Assembly (NCBI GenBank): GCA_964404895.1
Contig: CAYOLV010000002.1
Span: 434,001-498,000, forward strand
Source: JBGSUZ01 sp964404895
Lineage (GTDB): Bacteria; Bacillota; Clostridia; Peptostreptococcales; Acidaminobacteraceae
Direction of reading: 5' to 3'
Length of the DNA: 64,000 nucleotides
The position numbers and the translations under genes are program-made. Positions 1 through 7,594 of this stretch are shown here, one piece after another (position 1 is the first letter of the stretch; each line of letters starts with the position of its first letter). The notes beneath the pieces are model-generated. The model was not told where the DNA came from. It made no database searches and saw only the letters and a list, made by a program, of their open reading frames with translations.

Positions 1-894
1 CTTTTCTCTCAAATTCATAAAAAGTTTGCTGCTTGGCATACCACCAAAAATAGCACCAAAAAGCTGGAGTGGATAGTACAATGGATGGCTTCTATCGGTA
101 TATGTTCTGTAGCCAATGACTAATTTTCCCTGCTGAATATTCATAACCTCTTCAATGGTTCTGATTTCATTTATAGGCTTATGAATTTCTTCTTCTGGAA
201 CTTCAATCACAGAGTTGAGCGGCTTGTCAAAATATGATTTGATAAGGGCTTCTGTTTCATCAAAATCAAAATCTCCAATGGCGACAATATCTGTTTTAGA
301 ATGGTGGATTACGTCAAGATAATGTGCATATAATTGTTCATTTGTAACTGTTTCTAAATATGCCACATCGCCATAACCATAGAATCTATAAGGTTCTGTC
401 TCGCACATTATTTCTAAACAGCGGTCGATGGCATAAGTCGTCTTATCGTTTACTTTAGATTCAATTTCTTGCTTGAGTTGCTCTTTCTCTAATTCGAAAA
501 GTTCTTTACTGAAACCGCCATCTTCAATGAGTGGTCTGTTGATTATTTCATTTAATATTGATAAACCATCTTTCATAAGAGAATGTCCAATAATTGGACT
601 TCTAGGAAACTGAACTTTGAGCTGAACTTGGTGTCGCTCTCCCACTTTTAGGACATCGCTCACCAGTGCCATGCCGTAATGATCGTCTAAAAATTGGTTA
701 AGTACTTGCGCTGTAGGATAATTTTCGCACCCACGATCCAATATACGCGTAATTAGCGCATTGAGAGTTGCCTCTTCCATTGTTAGTGGTCTAAGGTAAT
801 ATAAGCTGATTAAATCTGTTTTAAACTTTTTTGATTTAACGAGATGAAGATTTACATGCTGAGCAATTTCGACTTTTTTCAATGCATCAATCAT
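1..894 (-). CDS. M16 family peptidase-like protein, YfmF type (partial, C-terminus outside window)
   Basis: The reading frame starts with ATG at 894 after an AAAGGA ribosome binding site and runs off the left edge, leaving 298 codons. It begins MIDALKKVEIAQHVNL and contains stretches typical of the M16 (insulinase) fold, such as YYLRPLTMEEATLNALI, FPRSPIIGHSLMKDGLSI and a GAIFGGMPSSKLFMNLRE end. I see no HxxEH zinc motif in the expected N-terminal place, which fits the non-catalytic YfmF-like half of the YfmF/YmfH pair; the catalytic partner would be expected further left. Function in this organism is unknown. It is separated from rpsD by a terminator, so it is probably transcribed alone or with genes to its left. 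Confidence 0.75.
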   Translation of the reverse strand, partial: MIDALKKVEIAQHVNLHLVKSKKFKTDLISLYYLRPLTMEEATLNALITRILDRGCENYPTAQVLNQFLDDHYGMALVSDVLKVGERHQVQLKVQFPRSPIIGHSLMKDGLSILNEIINRPLIEDGGFSKELFELEKEQLKQEIESKVNDKTTYAIDRCLEIMCETEPYRFYGYGDVAYLETVTNEQLYAHYLDVIHHSKTDIVAIGDFDFDETEALIKSYFDKPLNSVIEVPEEEIHKPINEIRTIEEVMNIQQGKLVIGYRTYTDRSHPLYYPLQLFGAIFGGMPSSKLFMNLREK

Positions 895-1002
895 ATTATC
901 AATTCCTTTTTTTAATTTTTTTGTTCTGAATTTTTTGTAAATTAAGGGGCGAGTTACCATATTCTGTGTACCTAAATTATTATACCACAGATCTCTAAAT
1001 AG

Positions 1003-1033
1003 TAAAAAAAATTAGCAGATTTTACCTGCTAAT
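1003..1033 (-). terminator. Rho-independent terminator of rpsD
   Basis: On the minus strand the inverted repeat ATTAGCAG / CTGCTAAT (1011-1033) is followed by a run of T (complement of 1003-1010). The rpsD stop codon TAG (1029-1031) lies inside the stem. Confidence 0.8.
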
Positions 1034-1628
1034 TTAATTTGGAATAGAATTCAACGACTAAATGGTCATTGATCTGTATTGGTATCTCCTCTCTGAGAGG
1101 CAATCTTGCGACTGTAGCAGAACCACTATTTAAAGTTCTTACTATATTAGGATAGGTTTGTTCTGGGGCTTTTTCAAAATTTTCTCTGAAAAGAGATTTT
1201 TCTGAAGCGCGCTCCTTAAGGGCAATCACGTCACCGATTGATACGCGGTAACTGGGTATATTGACTTTTTTCTCATTTACCGTCATGTGACCATGAACAA
1301 CCATCTGCCTCGCCTGTCTAATAGAATTTGCAAACCCCATGCGATAGACCACGTTATCCAGTCTCATTTCTAAAGATCGAATCAGGAATTCACCAGGTTG
1401 TTCTCCACTCTTAAACGCTTTTTCAGCATAATTTCTCATTTGCTTTTCCATAACGCCGTAGTATGCTCTGAGTCTTTGTTTTTCTAGGAGCTGCATGCCA
1501 TAGTTAGACAGTTTTCCGTCCCCACGGCCATCGCCTTGTTTGTAACGATTCATCGCCTTAGGATGTCCTGTAAAGTTTAGTCCTAAGCTTCTGCATTTTT
1601 TAAATCTTGGTCCCATCATTTTAGCCAC
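1029..1628 (-). CDS. rpsD: 30S ribosomal protein S4
   Basis: Ribosomal protein S4 binds 16S rRNA early in small-subunit assembly. The protein has the N-terminal S4 region (MMGPRFKKCRSLGLNF, GHPKAMNR) and the C-terminal S4 RNA-binding domain (LEMRLDNVVYRMGFANS, then RQARQMVVHGHMTVN). The start is set to GTG at 1626-1628 because a GGAGG sits 7 nt upstream; this gives 199 residues, the usual length. An upstream in-frame ATG at 1679 would add 17 residues with no homology or ribosome binding site. The gene stands alone, with its own promoter and terminator, rather than in the rpsM-rpsK-rpoA operon. Stand-alone rpsD occurs in other Firmicutes; whether this is the only copy cannot be judged here. 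Confidence 0.95.
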   Translation of the reverse strand: MAKMMGPRFKKCRSLGLNFTGHPKAMNRYKQGDGRGDGKLSNYGMQLLEKQRLRAYYGVMEKQMRNYAEKAFKSGEQPGEFLIRSLEMRLDNVVYRMGFANSIRQARQMVVHGHMTVNEKKVNIPSYRVSIGDVIALKERASEKSLFRENFEKAPEQTYPNIVRTLNSGSATVARLPLREEIPIQINDHLVVEFYSKLN

Positions 1629-1683
1629 TTTTTTACCTCCAAAAGTTCTTTGAATTTGCCGCGGTAAATAAAAAGCCATCTAT

Positions 1684-1712
1684 AGAATAACATATGAATT
1701 TCTCAATTGCAA
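1684..1712 (-). promoter_or_regulatory. Likely promoter of rpsD
   Basis: On the minus strand, TTGCAA (1707-1712) and TATTCT (1684-1689) are separated by 17 bp, about 55 bp upstream of the GTG start. The implied leader is short (about 50 nt), leaving little room for an S4-binding autoregulatory leader. Confidence 0.5.
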
Positions 1713-1742
1713 TTGATTTTCATTTGTAGTTGACGAATTATA

Positions 1743-1771
1743 TTGCAGTTTCTCTCTGGTTCGATTATAAT
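1743..1771 (+). promoter_or_regulatory. Promoter of ychF
   Basis: TTGCAG (1743-1748), 17 bp spacer, TATAAT (1766-1771). It lies about 87 bp upstream of the ychF start and is divergent from the rpsD promoter. Confidence 0.65.
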
Positions 1772-1857
1772 TTCTATGGTATTCAAGTAGGGTGTATGAG
1801 TATGCCCATTTTTCGGATTAATAACGTATATAAACGAGAGATAGAGAGGAAGATCAT

Positions 1858-2949
1858 ATGAAATTAGGAATCGTCGGACTGCCTAATGTAGGTAAATCTA
1901 CATTATTCAATGCCATTACCAAAGCAGGCGCAGAGTCTGCAAACTACCCATTCTGTACCATTGAGCCTAACGTAGGTGTTGTTTCCGTTCCAGATAAACG
2001 CCTTCCTGTTTTAAGAGATTTATATGACTCACAGAGAATCGTCCCTACTGCCATCGAATTCTATGACATTGCAGGTTTGGTCAGAGGCGCTTCTAAAGGT
2101 GAAGGTCTTGGCAATAAGTTCCTTGGTCATATCAGAGAAGTTGAAGCGATTGTACACGTTGTACGTTGTTTTGAAGACGAAAATGTGGTTCACGTTGAAG
2201 GCAAAATTGGACCTTTAAGCGATATTGAAACCATCAACATGGAACTTATCTTTGCGGATATGGAGTTGGTTGAAAGACGAGTTGACAAAGCAAGAAAAGC
2301 CCTTAAAAGTGATAAAAATGCTCAAGGCGAATTAGATGTATTAGAAAGAGTGCTTAAGGTTCTCGAAGAAGGTCAATCGGCTAGAACGATTGAATTTACT
2401 GAGGATGAAGACAAATTTGTCAAAACACTTAACTTGTTGACTTATAAACCTATCATTTATGTTGCCAACGTTTCAGAAGACGACATTATGGCAGGTGGTG
2501 AAAATGACTTTGTTAAGGCCGTTAGAGCCTTCGCTGACTCTGAAAATGCAGAAGCTGTTATGATCTGCGCTAAAATTGAGCAAGAAATTGCAGAGCTTGA
2601 AGAAGAAGACCGCGCTGGTTTCCTTCAAGACCTTGGTTTAGATGAAGCGGGTCTGGACAAATTGGTTAGAGCTTGCTACCACCTTCTCGACTTAATTTCA
2701 TTCTTAACAGCTGGCCCTCAAGAAATCCGCGCTTGGACCATTCGCAAAGGCACAAAAGCACCTGCCGCTGCCGGTAAAATCCACTCAGATATTGAACGTG
2801 GCTTTATTCGGGCAGAAACCATTGCCTACAACGATTTAATATCTGTAGGGACTATGTCAGCTGCTAAAGATAAAGGTCTTGTCCGACTTGAAGGTAAGGA
2901 ATATGAAGTTAAAGACGGGGATGTTATTTTATTTAGATTCAACGTGTAA
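1858..2949 (+). CDS. ychF: Redox-regulated ATPase/GTPase YchF (OLA1 family)
   Basis: YchF is a universally conserved Obg-family P-loop NTPase that associates with ribosomes and is linked to stress responses. The 363 residues match the family length. Visible motifs: the P-loop GLPNVGKST (7-15), the switch motif DIAG (70-73) followed by LVRGASKGEGLGNKFL, and NVSE (204-207) in place of the usual NKxD; this replacement is the hallmark of YchF and goes with ATP preference. The C-terminal TGS domain begins near residue 280. ATG at 1858 follows a GAGGAAG ribosome binding site. It appears monocistronic, with a promoter upstream and a large hairpin plus terminator downstream. Confidence 0.97.
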   Translation: MKLGIVGLPNVGKSTLFNAITKAGAESANYPFCTIEPNVGVVSVPDKRLPVLRDLYDSQRIVPTAIEFYDIAGLVRGASKGEGLGNKFLGHIREVEAIVHVVRCFEDENVVHVEGKIGPLSDIETINMELIFADMELVERRVDKARKALKSDKNAQGELDVLERVLKVLEEGQSARTIEFTEDEDKFVKTLNLLTYKPIIYVANVSEDDIMAGGENDFVKAVRAFADSENAEAVMICAKIEQEIAELEEEDRAGFLQDLGLDEAGLDKLVRACYHLLDLISFLTAGPQEIRAWTIRKGTKAPAAAGKIHSDIERGFIRAETIAYNDLISVGTMSAAKDKGLVRLEGKEYEVKDGDVILFRFNV

Positions 2950-2953
2950 GTAA

Positions 2954-3045
2954 GTGTGGAAACGCCACGCACTGTTGGCGAGACTGTTGCCTCAAGCGAC
3001 AGCGTGGGCAACTGAACGAGCCCCACAGTGCGTTAGGAGACACAC
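2954..3045. repeat. Long imperfect palindrome (cruciform-like intergenic element)
   Basis: The whole intergenic segment after ychF can fold on itself: GTGTG (2954-2958) with CACAC (3041-3045), ACGCACTGT (2967-2975) with ACAGTGCGT (3025-3033), and GTTGCC (2986-2991) with GGCAAC (3007-3012). It is richer in GC than the surrounding intergenic DNA. It has no T-tract and is followed by a separate terminator, so it is not simply the ychF terminator. No second copy was found in this window. It could be a dispersed palindromic repeat or a structured RNA. Confidence 0.6.
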
Positions 3046-3093
3046 GAAAAGAGTGAACGTCACTGCTTTTAATTTAATATTCTAGATTCATAC

Positions 3094-3138
3094 AAAAAGT
3101 CCAGCACGCTTGCACATGCAAACGTACTGGACTTTTAT
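3094..3138. terminator. Bidirectional terminator between ychF and the cyanophycinase gene
   Basis: AAAAAGTCCAG and CTGGACTTTT flank a second small stem (ACG..TGCA/TGCA..CGT). Runs of A on one side and T on the other suit termination of ychF (plus strand) and of the convergent cyanophycinase gene (minus strand). Confidence 0.8.
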
Positions 3139-3152
3139 TAATTTTAATGCTT

Positions 3153-4466
3153 TTATTTTAATACTTTTATTGAGACTTGTATCGGCTCAATGGCCATGAG
3201 AACCTGATCGGCGGAATAACTGTCCATGTTGCCGTCTTTATAACCCCACCAGCCTTTAGTATCTGAAGTCTTACTAAAGATAATTTGAGCACCCTTGCCC
3301 TTCTCATCGAAGCAATAACTCTTAATGCTTTGGGCACCCACATTGTCCACCAAATTATACATAATGAAATTCTTTACGGTATTATAGCCGCTAAAAACGC
3401 CGGTGTTCAGAATAGGGCCTTTGACGTCATAATATTCGTAGCCATTGGTACTGTCCTTCGTGTCACTAACAATCATCTTGCCATTTACCACATTAAAGGT
3501 ATCTCCTGGCGATACAAAACTGAGAAGTACATCTTGAATGGCAGCTTGTGAAATTTTGGCATTTTTCTTTGCCATGGTCATATTCACAACCGTCACACCA
3601 CCTGCGCCTGCAACTTCAAAAGTTTTGGTTGCGCCATGGAAAATCATGGCTGTATTTTCATCGACCCCATAGGCTCTTTTATAGCTATTTTTAAATTCCC
3701 AGGCGGTTACAGCCAGTCTGCCCAGTCTGGCACGGGCATCAAAATGTTGGTCCACTATTCCGTATTGGAAGAAGCCCAAACCATTTTCCAGATATGCTGG
3801 ACCGTTTAACTGATCGTTTTCATCAATGTATTCATTAGTGAATCCATAATTAATAGCACCAAGGGAATTTCCACCTGCCAGCATAGGCTGACTCATAATA
3901 GCTGCTCCTGCACTGGTTCCCCCAATGACACCGCCTTTTGTATAAAGCTCCCATATGGCTTTCAGCGCTAAGGTTTGAGTCCCATCACCTTTAAGCAAGA
4001 CCTTCGTAATGCGGGTCTGATCTCCACCAACAAACCAAATGCCAGTCAAATCCTTGATTTGATCCATAGTGGCTTGTCTATCTCCATTTGTCATCCATTT
4101 AGATTCATCTACATCCTTTGTTTTGCTATCATCTACCATGGCTAAGGGCAGAATGGACACATTGCCTTCTGGCACGCCATATAACTTGACCAAGTCTGAT
4201 TTAAAGGCATTCGAACTTTTCAGATTACCGCTGGCTGCTGGAATAATGCCAATTTTAGCTTTTTCTTTGCCACCTGCTAAAGAAATATATTGATTGTATA
4301 CATCGGCATTGGTACTGCCTAAGGCACCGCCAACTATAACCAAGTGTCCATTAGACAAGTCTTTTGAAGGTACTGCTGGTTTAAAACCACTTGCACCAAC
4401 AGACGAGATCGACAAGGAAAAAACAAGGAGTGATGCCAGTGCTGCTGAAATGAATTTCTTGAACAC
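3153..4466 (-). CDS. Secreted cyanophycinase-like peptidase (family S51)
   Basis: Cyanophycinases cut multi-L-arginyl-poly-L-aspartate (cyanophycin) into beta-Asp-Arg dipeptides. This 437-residue protein shows the family core: HLVIVGGALGS (41-51), IGIIPAASG (72-80), IWFVGGDQTRITKVL (143-157), the nucleophile elbow GGTSAGAAI (Ser185) and a DQHFDARARLGRL segment matching the conserved His/Arg region. An N-terminal signal peptide (about residues 1-26, ending near VGASG) indicates export, as in extracellular CphE-type enzymes; intracellular CphB enzymes are shorter. About 130 C-terminal residues lie beyond the core and have no assigned function. GTG start at 4466 follows AGGAGG. It is the last gene of a probable permease-dipeptidase-cyanophycinase operon. 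Another S51 peptide substrate cannot be excluded. Confidence 0.85.
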   Translation of the reverse strand: MFKKFISAALASLLVFSLSISSVGASGFKPAVPSKDLSNGHLVIVGGALGSTNADVYNQYISLAGGKEKAKIGIIPAASGNLKSSNAFKSDLVKLYGVPEGNVSILPLAMVDDSKTKDVDESKWMTNGDRQATMDQIKDLTGIWFVGGDQTRITKVLLKGDGTQTLALKAIWELYTKGGVIGGTSAGAAIMSQPMLAGGNSLGAINYGFTNEYIDENDQLNGPAYLENGLGFFQYGIVDQHFDARARLGRLAVTAWEFKNSYKRAYGVDENTAMIFHGATKTFEVAGAGGVTVVNMTMAKKNAKISQAAIQDVLLSFVSPGDTFNVVNGKMIVSDTKDSTNGYEYYDVKGPILNTGVFSGYNTVKNFIMYNLVDNVGAQSIKSYCFDEKGKGAQIIFSKTSDTKGWWGYKDGNMDSYSADQVLMAIEPIQVSIKVLK

Positions 4467-4507
4467 GATTGATGACCTCCTATGAGATTTATCATGAGTG
4501 AGTAATC

Positions 4508-4535
4508 TGTTTTAAGGGGACTAGCCCCTTAACAG
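4508..4535 (-). other. Intercistronic hairpin between isoaspartyl dipeptidase and cyanophycinase genes
   Basis: CTGTT..AAGGGG (left arm, with a two-base bulge) pairs with CCCCTTAACAG around a 5-nt loop in the 110-nt gap between the two genes. No strong T-tract follows on the minus strand, so it is more likely an mRNA-stabilising or partial-attenuation hairpin than a full terminator. Confidence 0.5.
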
Positions 4536-4576
4536 ACCATTCAAATAGGGAGAGGGACTAAAGCCAATAATGGCTC

Positions 4577-5746
4577 TTATAAAGCGATGGTGTCTTTAAA
4601 AAGCAACTCATTGTCGTGAAGGGCTAACTTGCCTCTTGCCATTACAGTATTCAGTGCCAATGTCTCCTGATCCAACAGAAGAATGTCAGCGTCTTGACCG
4701 ACTGCTATCTGTCCTTTTCCCTTGAGTTTTAAATATTTTGCAGGGGTTGAGGTTATAGCTTGCAAAGCCACTTCTAGGGGAATACCATAGTCGTGGACTA
4801 CACTTTGCACAGTTTCCAAAAGACTGTCTAATTTCCCAATTCCAAGGCCTTCAAAATCACCTTTCTCATTAAACTTCGGCAAACTGCCATGACCATCTGA
4901 AGTAAACGTTATGCGTTCAGCAGGTACACCTGCCAATAGCATTTTCATGAAGCCTTCTGCTGCTGGAACTTCTCCCTCTTCAATGAATTGGGCTGTCGTA
5001 GAAGTTGTCAAATCTACCATTCCGCCTTTAAGGGCATGAGAAATTCCCTTTTCAAAGAGTCTTGGATTGCGATTAATGTGGGTCAAATAGAATTGCGTAA
5101 TGGGCAAGACAGATGATGCCACCGCTTCGTCGATTTGTGTCAAATCGAAAGGTCCATCGCCTAAATGACAATTAACCACACCTGCCTTACCTGACAGAAT
5201 ACCTCCAACCCTTGCATCTGATGCGATGCGCAGGAGCTCACTGACTGTCGGTGATGAGGATCTGTGATCATTGATGGCGACTTCTCCAACCCCAATAACA
5301 GGGTCGATCATCATCAAATCTTTCATAATATCACCTGTTAAAGTTCTAACAGGCACTTGATAAGATCCCGTATAGCAATAGGCAGATACGCCTTCTTCTC
5401 TGAGTCCATAGGTCTTTGCAATTAAATTTTCCATGGTTCTAGAGATTCCATCAGTGCCTAAACAACCTACTACAGTGGTCACGCCTGCACGAATCATTTC
5501 GGTCATTGCCATCTCAGGTGTTCTGGTTTTGTATCCTCCTTCACCGCCGCCGCCACAGACATGTACGTGGGCATCTATGAAGCCTGGGACTAAAACTTTT
5601 CCCCTACCATCTATCACGGTGACCATAAGGTTTCCAGTGTCTATTGGTTTTTCTGAAATATTGATAATGTGCTCACCCGCCACAAGGACATCTCTGCAGC
5701 CGATTTTTTCCGGCCCATAGACCGTCACCTGTTTAAACAAAATCAC
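4577..5746 (-). CDS. iadA: Isoaspartyl (beta-aspartyl) dipeptidase, IadA family (M38)
   Basis: IadA is a binuclear metal amidohydrolase that splits isoaspartyl dipeptides; beta-Asp-Arg, the product of cyanophycinase, belongs to this substrate class. Visible motifs: PGFIDAHVHVCGGGGEGG (first HxH), VGCLGTDGISR, DHRSSSPTVSELL, a FYLTHINRNPRLF histidine and the metal Asp in TSDGHGS. Length (389 residues) equals that of E. coli IadA. The start is placed at GTG 5746, 8 nt after GGAGG; the GTG at 5755 overlaps that site. The segment GVGEVAINDHRSS carries Glu where E. coli IadA has the bridging carbamylated Lys (GVKCAISDHRS), so the metal bridge may be a carboxylate of Glu. It lies 18 nt after the permease gene. 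Confidence 0.92.
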   Translation of the reverse strand: MILFKQVTVYGPEKIGCRDVLVAGEHIINISEKPIDTGNLMVTVIDGRGKVLVPGFIDAHVHVCGGGGEGGYKTRTPEMAMTEMIRAGVTTVVGCLGTDGISRTMENLIAKTYGLREEGVSAYCYTGSYQVPVRTLTGDIMKDLMMIDPVIGVGEVAINDHRSSSPTVSELLRIASDARVGGILSGKAGVVNCHLGDGPFDLTQIDEAVASSVLPITQFYLTHINRNPRLFEKGISHALKGGMVDLTTSTTAQFIEEGEVPAAEGFMKMLLAGVPAERITFTSDGHGSLPKFNEKGDFEGLGIGKLDSLLETVQSVVHDYGIPLEVALQAITSTPAKYLKLKGKGQIAVGQDADILLLDQETLALNTVMARGKLALHDNELLFKDTIAL

Positions 5747-5764
5747 TTTGAACACCTCCAGTTA

Positions 5765-7483
5765 TTAGTTAAATCCAATCATAATGGCAGTAACAATGAA
5801 CACACAGCCAATGACAAAGAAGAAGCCCTGCATTTTTATTTGCCATCTTGCCCACTTAGTCCAGTCAATACGAGCCACGCCAAGTACACCCATTAAAGAG
5901 GCTGACGTCGGTACAATGGCATCTGCAAAACCAGATCCCAGCTGATAGCAAAGCACGGCAACTTGACGGCTAACACCTACAATATCTGCTAACGGCGCTA
6001 AAATCGGCATAGTCAAGGCCGCTTGACCAGAGTTAGAAGTCACAAAGAAATTGAAAATGGTTTGGAAGGTATACATCAAAACGGCCGTTACAGCACTTGG
6101 AAGACCACTCAACATGTTTCCAGCACCATTGAGTATAGTATTTAGAACCGTTGGCGTTGTAGCTGATGCGCCACCTAGCACCAACAGAATTCCTTTTGCC
6201 ATACCAACTACCATGGCTGCACCAACCAAATCAGCAGCGCCACCTTGGAAAGATGAAGCAATATCGTTAATTCTCATGTTGTTGAGTTTAAAGACAACGC
6301 CAATGATCCCTGAGACCAAGCCCATAACGAAGAATTGAGAAGCAATTTCAGGAATATAATAAAACTCTGTCGTAACGCCCCAAACAATCCAAATAACGCC
6401 TGCCAAAACAGTTAAAAGAACCAGTGCATGACCTAATTTGAAATCTCTTGCTTCAGTATCGTTGGCCAAACGGTCCCTAAAGTATTGATCAGATTCATAT
6501 ACAATTGACTTTTTAGGATCTTTTTTAATGCGATTCGCATATAAAGTGACATATACTACTGTTGCTCCAGTAAGAATAACCCACATAATTATTCTGAAGG
6601 GTGCGCCAGAAAGAACAGGAACGCCTGCAATCCCTTGAGCAACCGCAACACCGAATGGATTCATCCAAGAAGTGGCATTACCGACTTGTGTCGCTACAAA
6701 CGTAATGGCTACCCCTGTTAAAGAGTCATACCCCATAGCAACTACAAAGGGCACGACAATCATGGCAAAAGGTATGGCTTCCTCAGACATGCCAAAGACA
6801 GCACCGCCTAGAGAAAATAGAATAAAGAGAGCAGGAATTACAATCACTTGAGCGCCTTTAACCACGTTGATAAAAGCGTAAATACCTGCGTCTACGGCTC
6901 CAGTCCTCATAATGATTCCGAAGGCGCCACCGATGACTAAAATAAAGGCCACAATCCCTACGGCTGAGCCCCACTTATCTCCAGTGACTAACCCTTCAAA
7001 CATATAGTTTAAAGCGCCGAAACCGTAAAAATCATCGGTGCCCCAAATGCCTACCCGATTCTTAATAGGTTCCGATGTATCATAGACCTTGTCGTTAAAC
7101 AATTTGTAAATCACTGGCTCAGTTAGTCCTGCACCCTCTAAACTTTCACTGGTCCAATTTTCTGGATTTTCTGCCATCAGGCTTTCTAGTGCAACTGGGT
7201 CAATGGCGTTTTCAGATAACTTTTCAGGATCTGTAGCCAAAGCCGTCAGTTCAGCCGATAATTTTTCGTTATCCAGCGGGTATTGCAAACGGAAGGTTTC
7301 TGGTAATAGAACGGTTTTGGTTTTCTCAGACCCTTCTGCATTGGTATACGTGACGTCATGGGTGTCAAATTTACCCACTGGCACCACATAAGTGAGCATC
7401 CAAGCAAACATTACTACGAAAAAGATGATGACATAGGTGTGTGGCGTTTGGAACTTGCGTTGTTTCTTTGTCATGTCTGACAT
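5765..7483 (-). CDS. YfcC-family permease with an enlarged N-terminal extracytoplasmic region
   Basis: This 572-residue membrane protein has the layout of the YfcC/C4-dicarboxylate-type family: one TM near residues 15-35, a cluster of TM helices from about 175 onward, and conserved stretches such as FILVIGGAFGIIMRTGAVDAG, GMSEEAIPFAMIVVPF and a C-terminal NFFVTSNSGQAALTMP. Members are predicted to import arginine, ornithine, dicarboxylates or small peptides. Between the first TM and the rest lies about 120 hydrophilic residues (roughly 40-160), longer than usual, which would face outside. ATG at 7483 follows a GGGGG ribosome binding site. As the first gene after the sigma-54 promoter and just before iadA, it is a candidate importer of the beta-Asp-Arg dipeptide or of arginine/aspartate. 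Confidence 0.8.
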   Translation of the reverse strand: MSDMTKKQRKFQTPHTYVIIFFVVMFAWMLTYVVPVGKFDTHDVTYTNAEGSEKTKTVLLPETFRLQYPLDNEKLSAELTALATDPEKLSENAIDPVALESLMAENPENWTSESLEGAGLTEPVIYKLFNDKVYDTSEPIKNRVGIWGTDDFYGFGALNYMFEGLVTGDKWGSAVGIVAFILVIGGAFGIIMRTGAVDAGIYAFINVVKGAQVIVIPALFILFSLGGAVFGMSEEAIPFAMIVVPFVVAMGYDSLTGVAITFVATQVGNATSWMNPFGVAVAQGIAGVPVLSGAPFRIIMWVILTGATVVYVTLYANRIKKDPKKSIVYESDQYFRDRLANDTEARDFKLGHALVLLTVLAGVIWIVWGVTTEFYYIPEIASQFFVMGLVSGIIGVVFKLNNMRINDIASSFQGGAADLVGAAMVVGMAKGILLVLGGASATTPTVLNTILNGAGNMLSGLPSAVTAVLMYTFQTIFNFFVTSNSGQAALTMPILAPLADIVGVSRQVAVLCYQLGSGFADAIVPTSASLMGVLGVARIDWTKWARWQIKMQGFFFVIGCVFIVTAIMIGFN

Positions 7484-7520
7484 TTATAAATCCCCCTTTT
7501 TAAGAACTGTCATTGTAATA

Positions 7521-7538
7521 TAGCAAAGGTCGTGCCAA
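7521..7538 (-). promoter_or_regulatory. Sigma-54 (-24/-12) promoter of the permease-iadA-cyanophycinase operon
   Basis: On the minus strand the site reads TTGGCACG-ACCT-TTGCTA, a close match to the sigma-54 consensus TGGCAC-N5-TTGC, with GG and GC 12 bp apart. It lies 38 bp upstream of the permease start and directly follows the gene for a sigma-54 activator. Confidence 0.9.
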
Positions 7539-7559
7539 AATTCTGATATTTATTTTAAA

Positions 7560-7594
7560 CAAAAAAAAAGAAATTAACTTAAGTTAATTTCTTT
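7560..7594 (-). terminator. Terminator of the sigma-54 regulator gene
   Basis: AAAGAAATTAACTT (7567-7580) and AAGTTAATTTCTTT (7581-7594) form a perfect 14-bp palindrome; on the minus strand a T-run follows (complement of 7561-7569). The regulator's stop codon (7584-7586) lies within the stem. This separates the regulator transcript from the sigma-54 operon. Confidence 0.8.

Noticed and set aside
1029..1679. A longer S4 protein starting at 1679
   Set aside because: The extra 17 residues overlap the GGAGG site that serves the GTG at 1628; the shorter form has the normal family length.
1680..1857. S4-binding autoregulatory leader before rpsD
   Set aside because: The predicted transcript start leaves only about 50 nt before the start codon, and no pseudoknot-like fold was seen.
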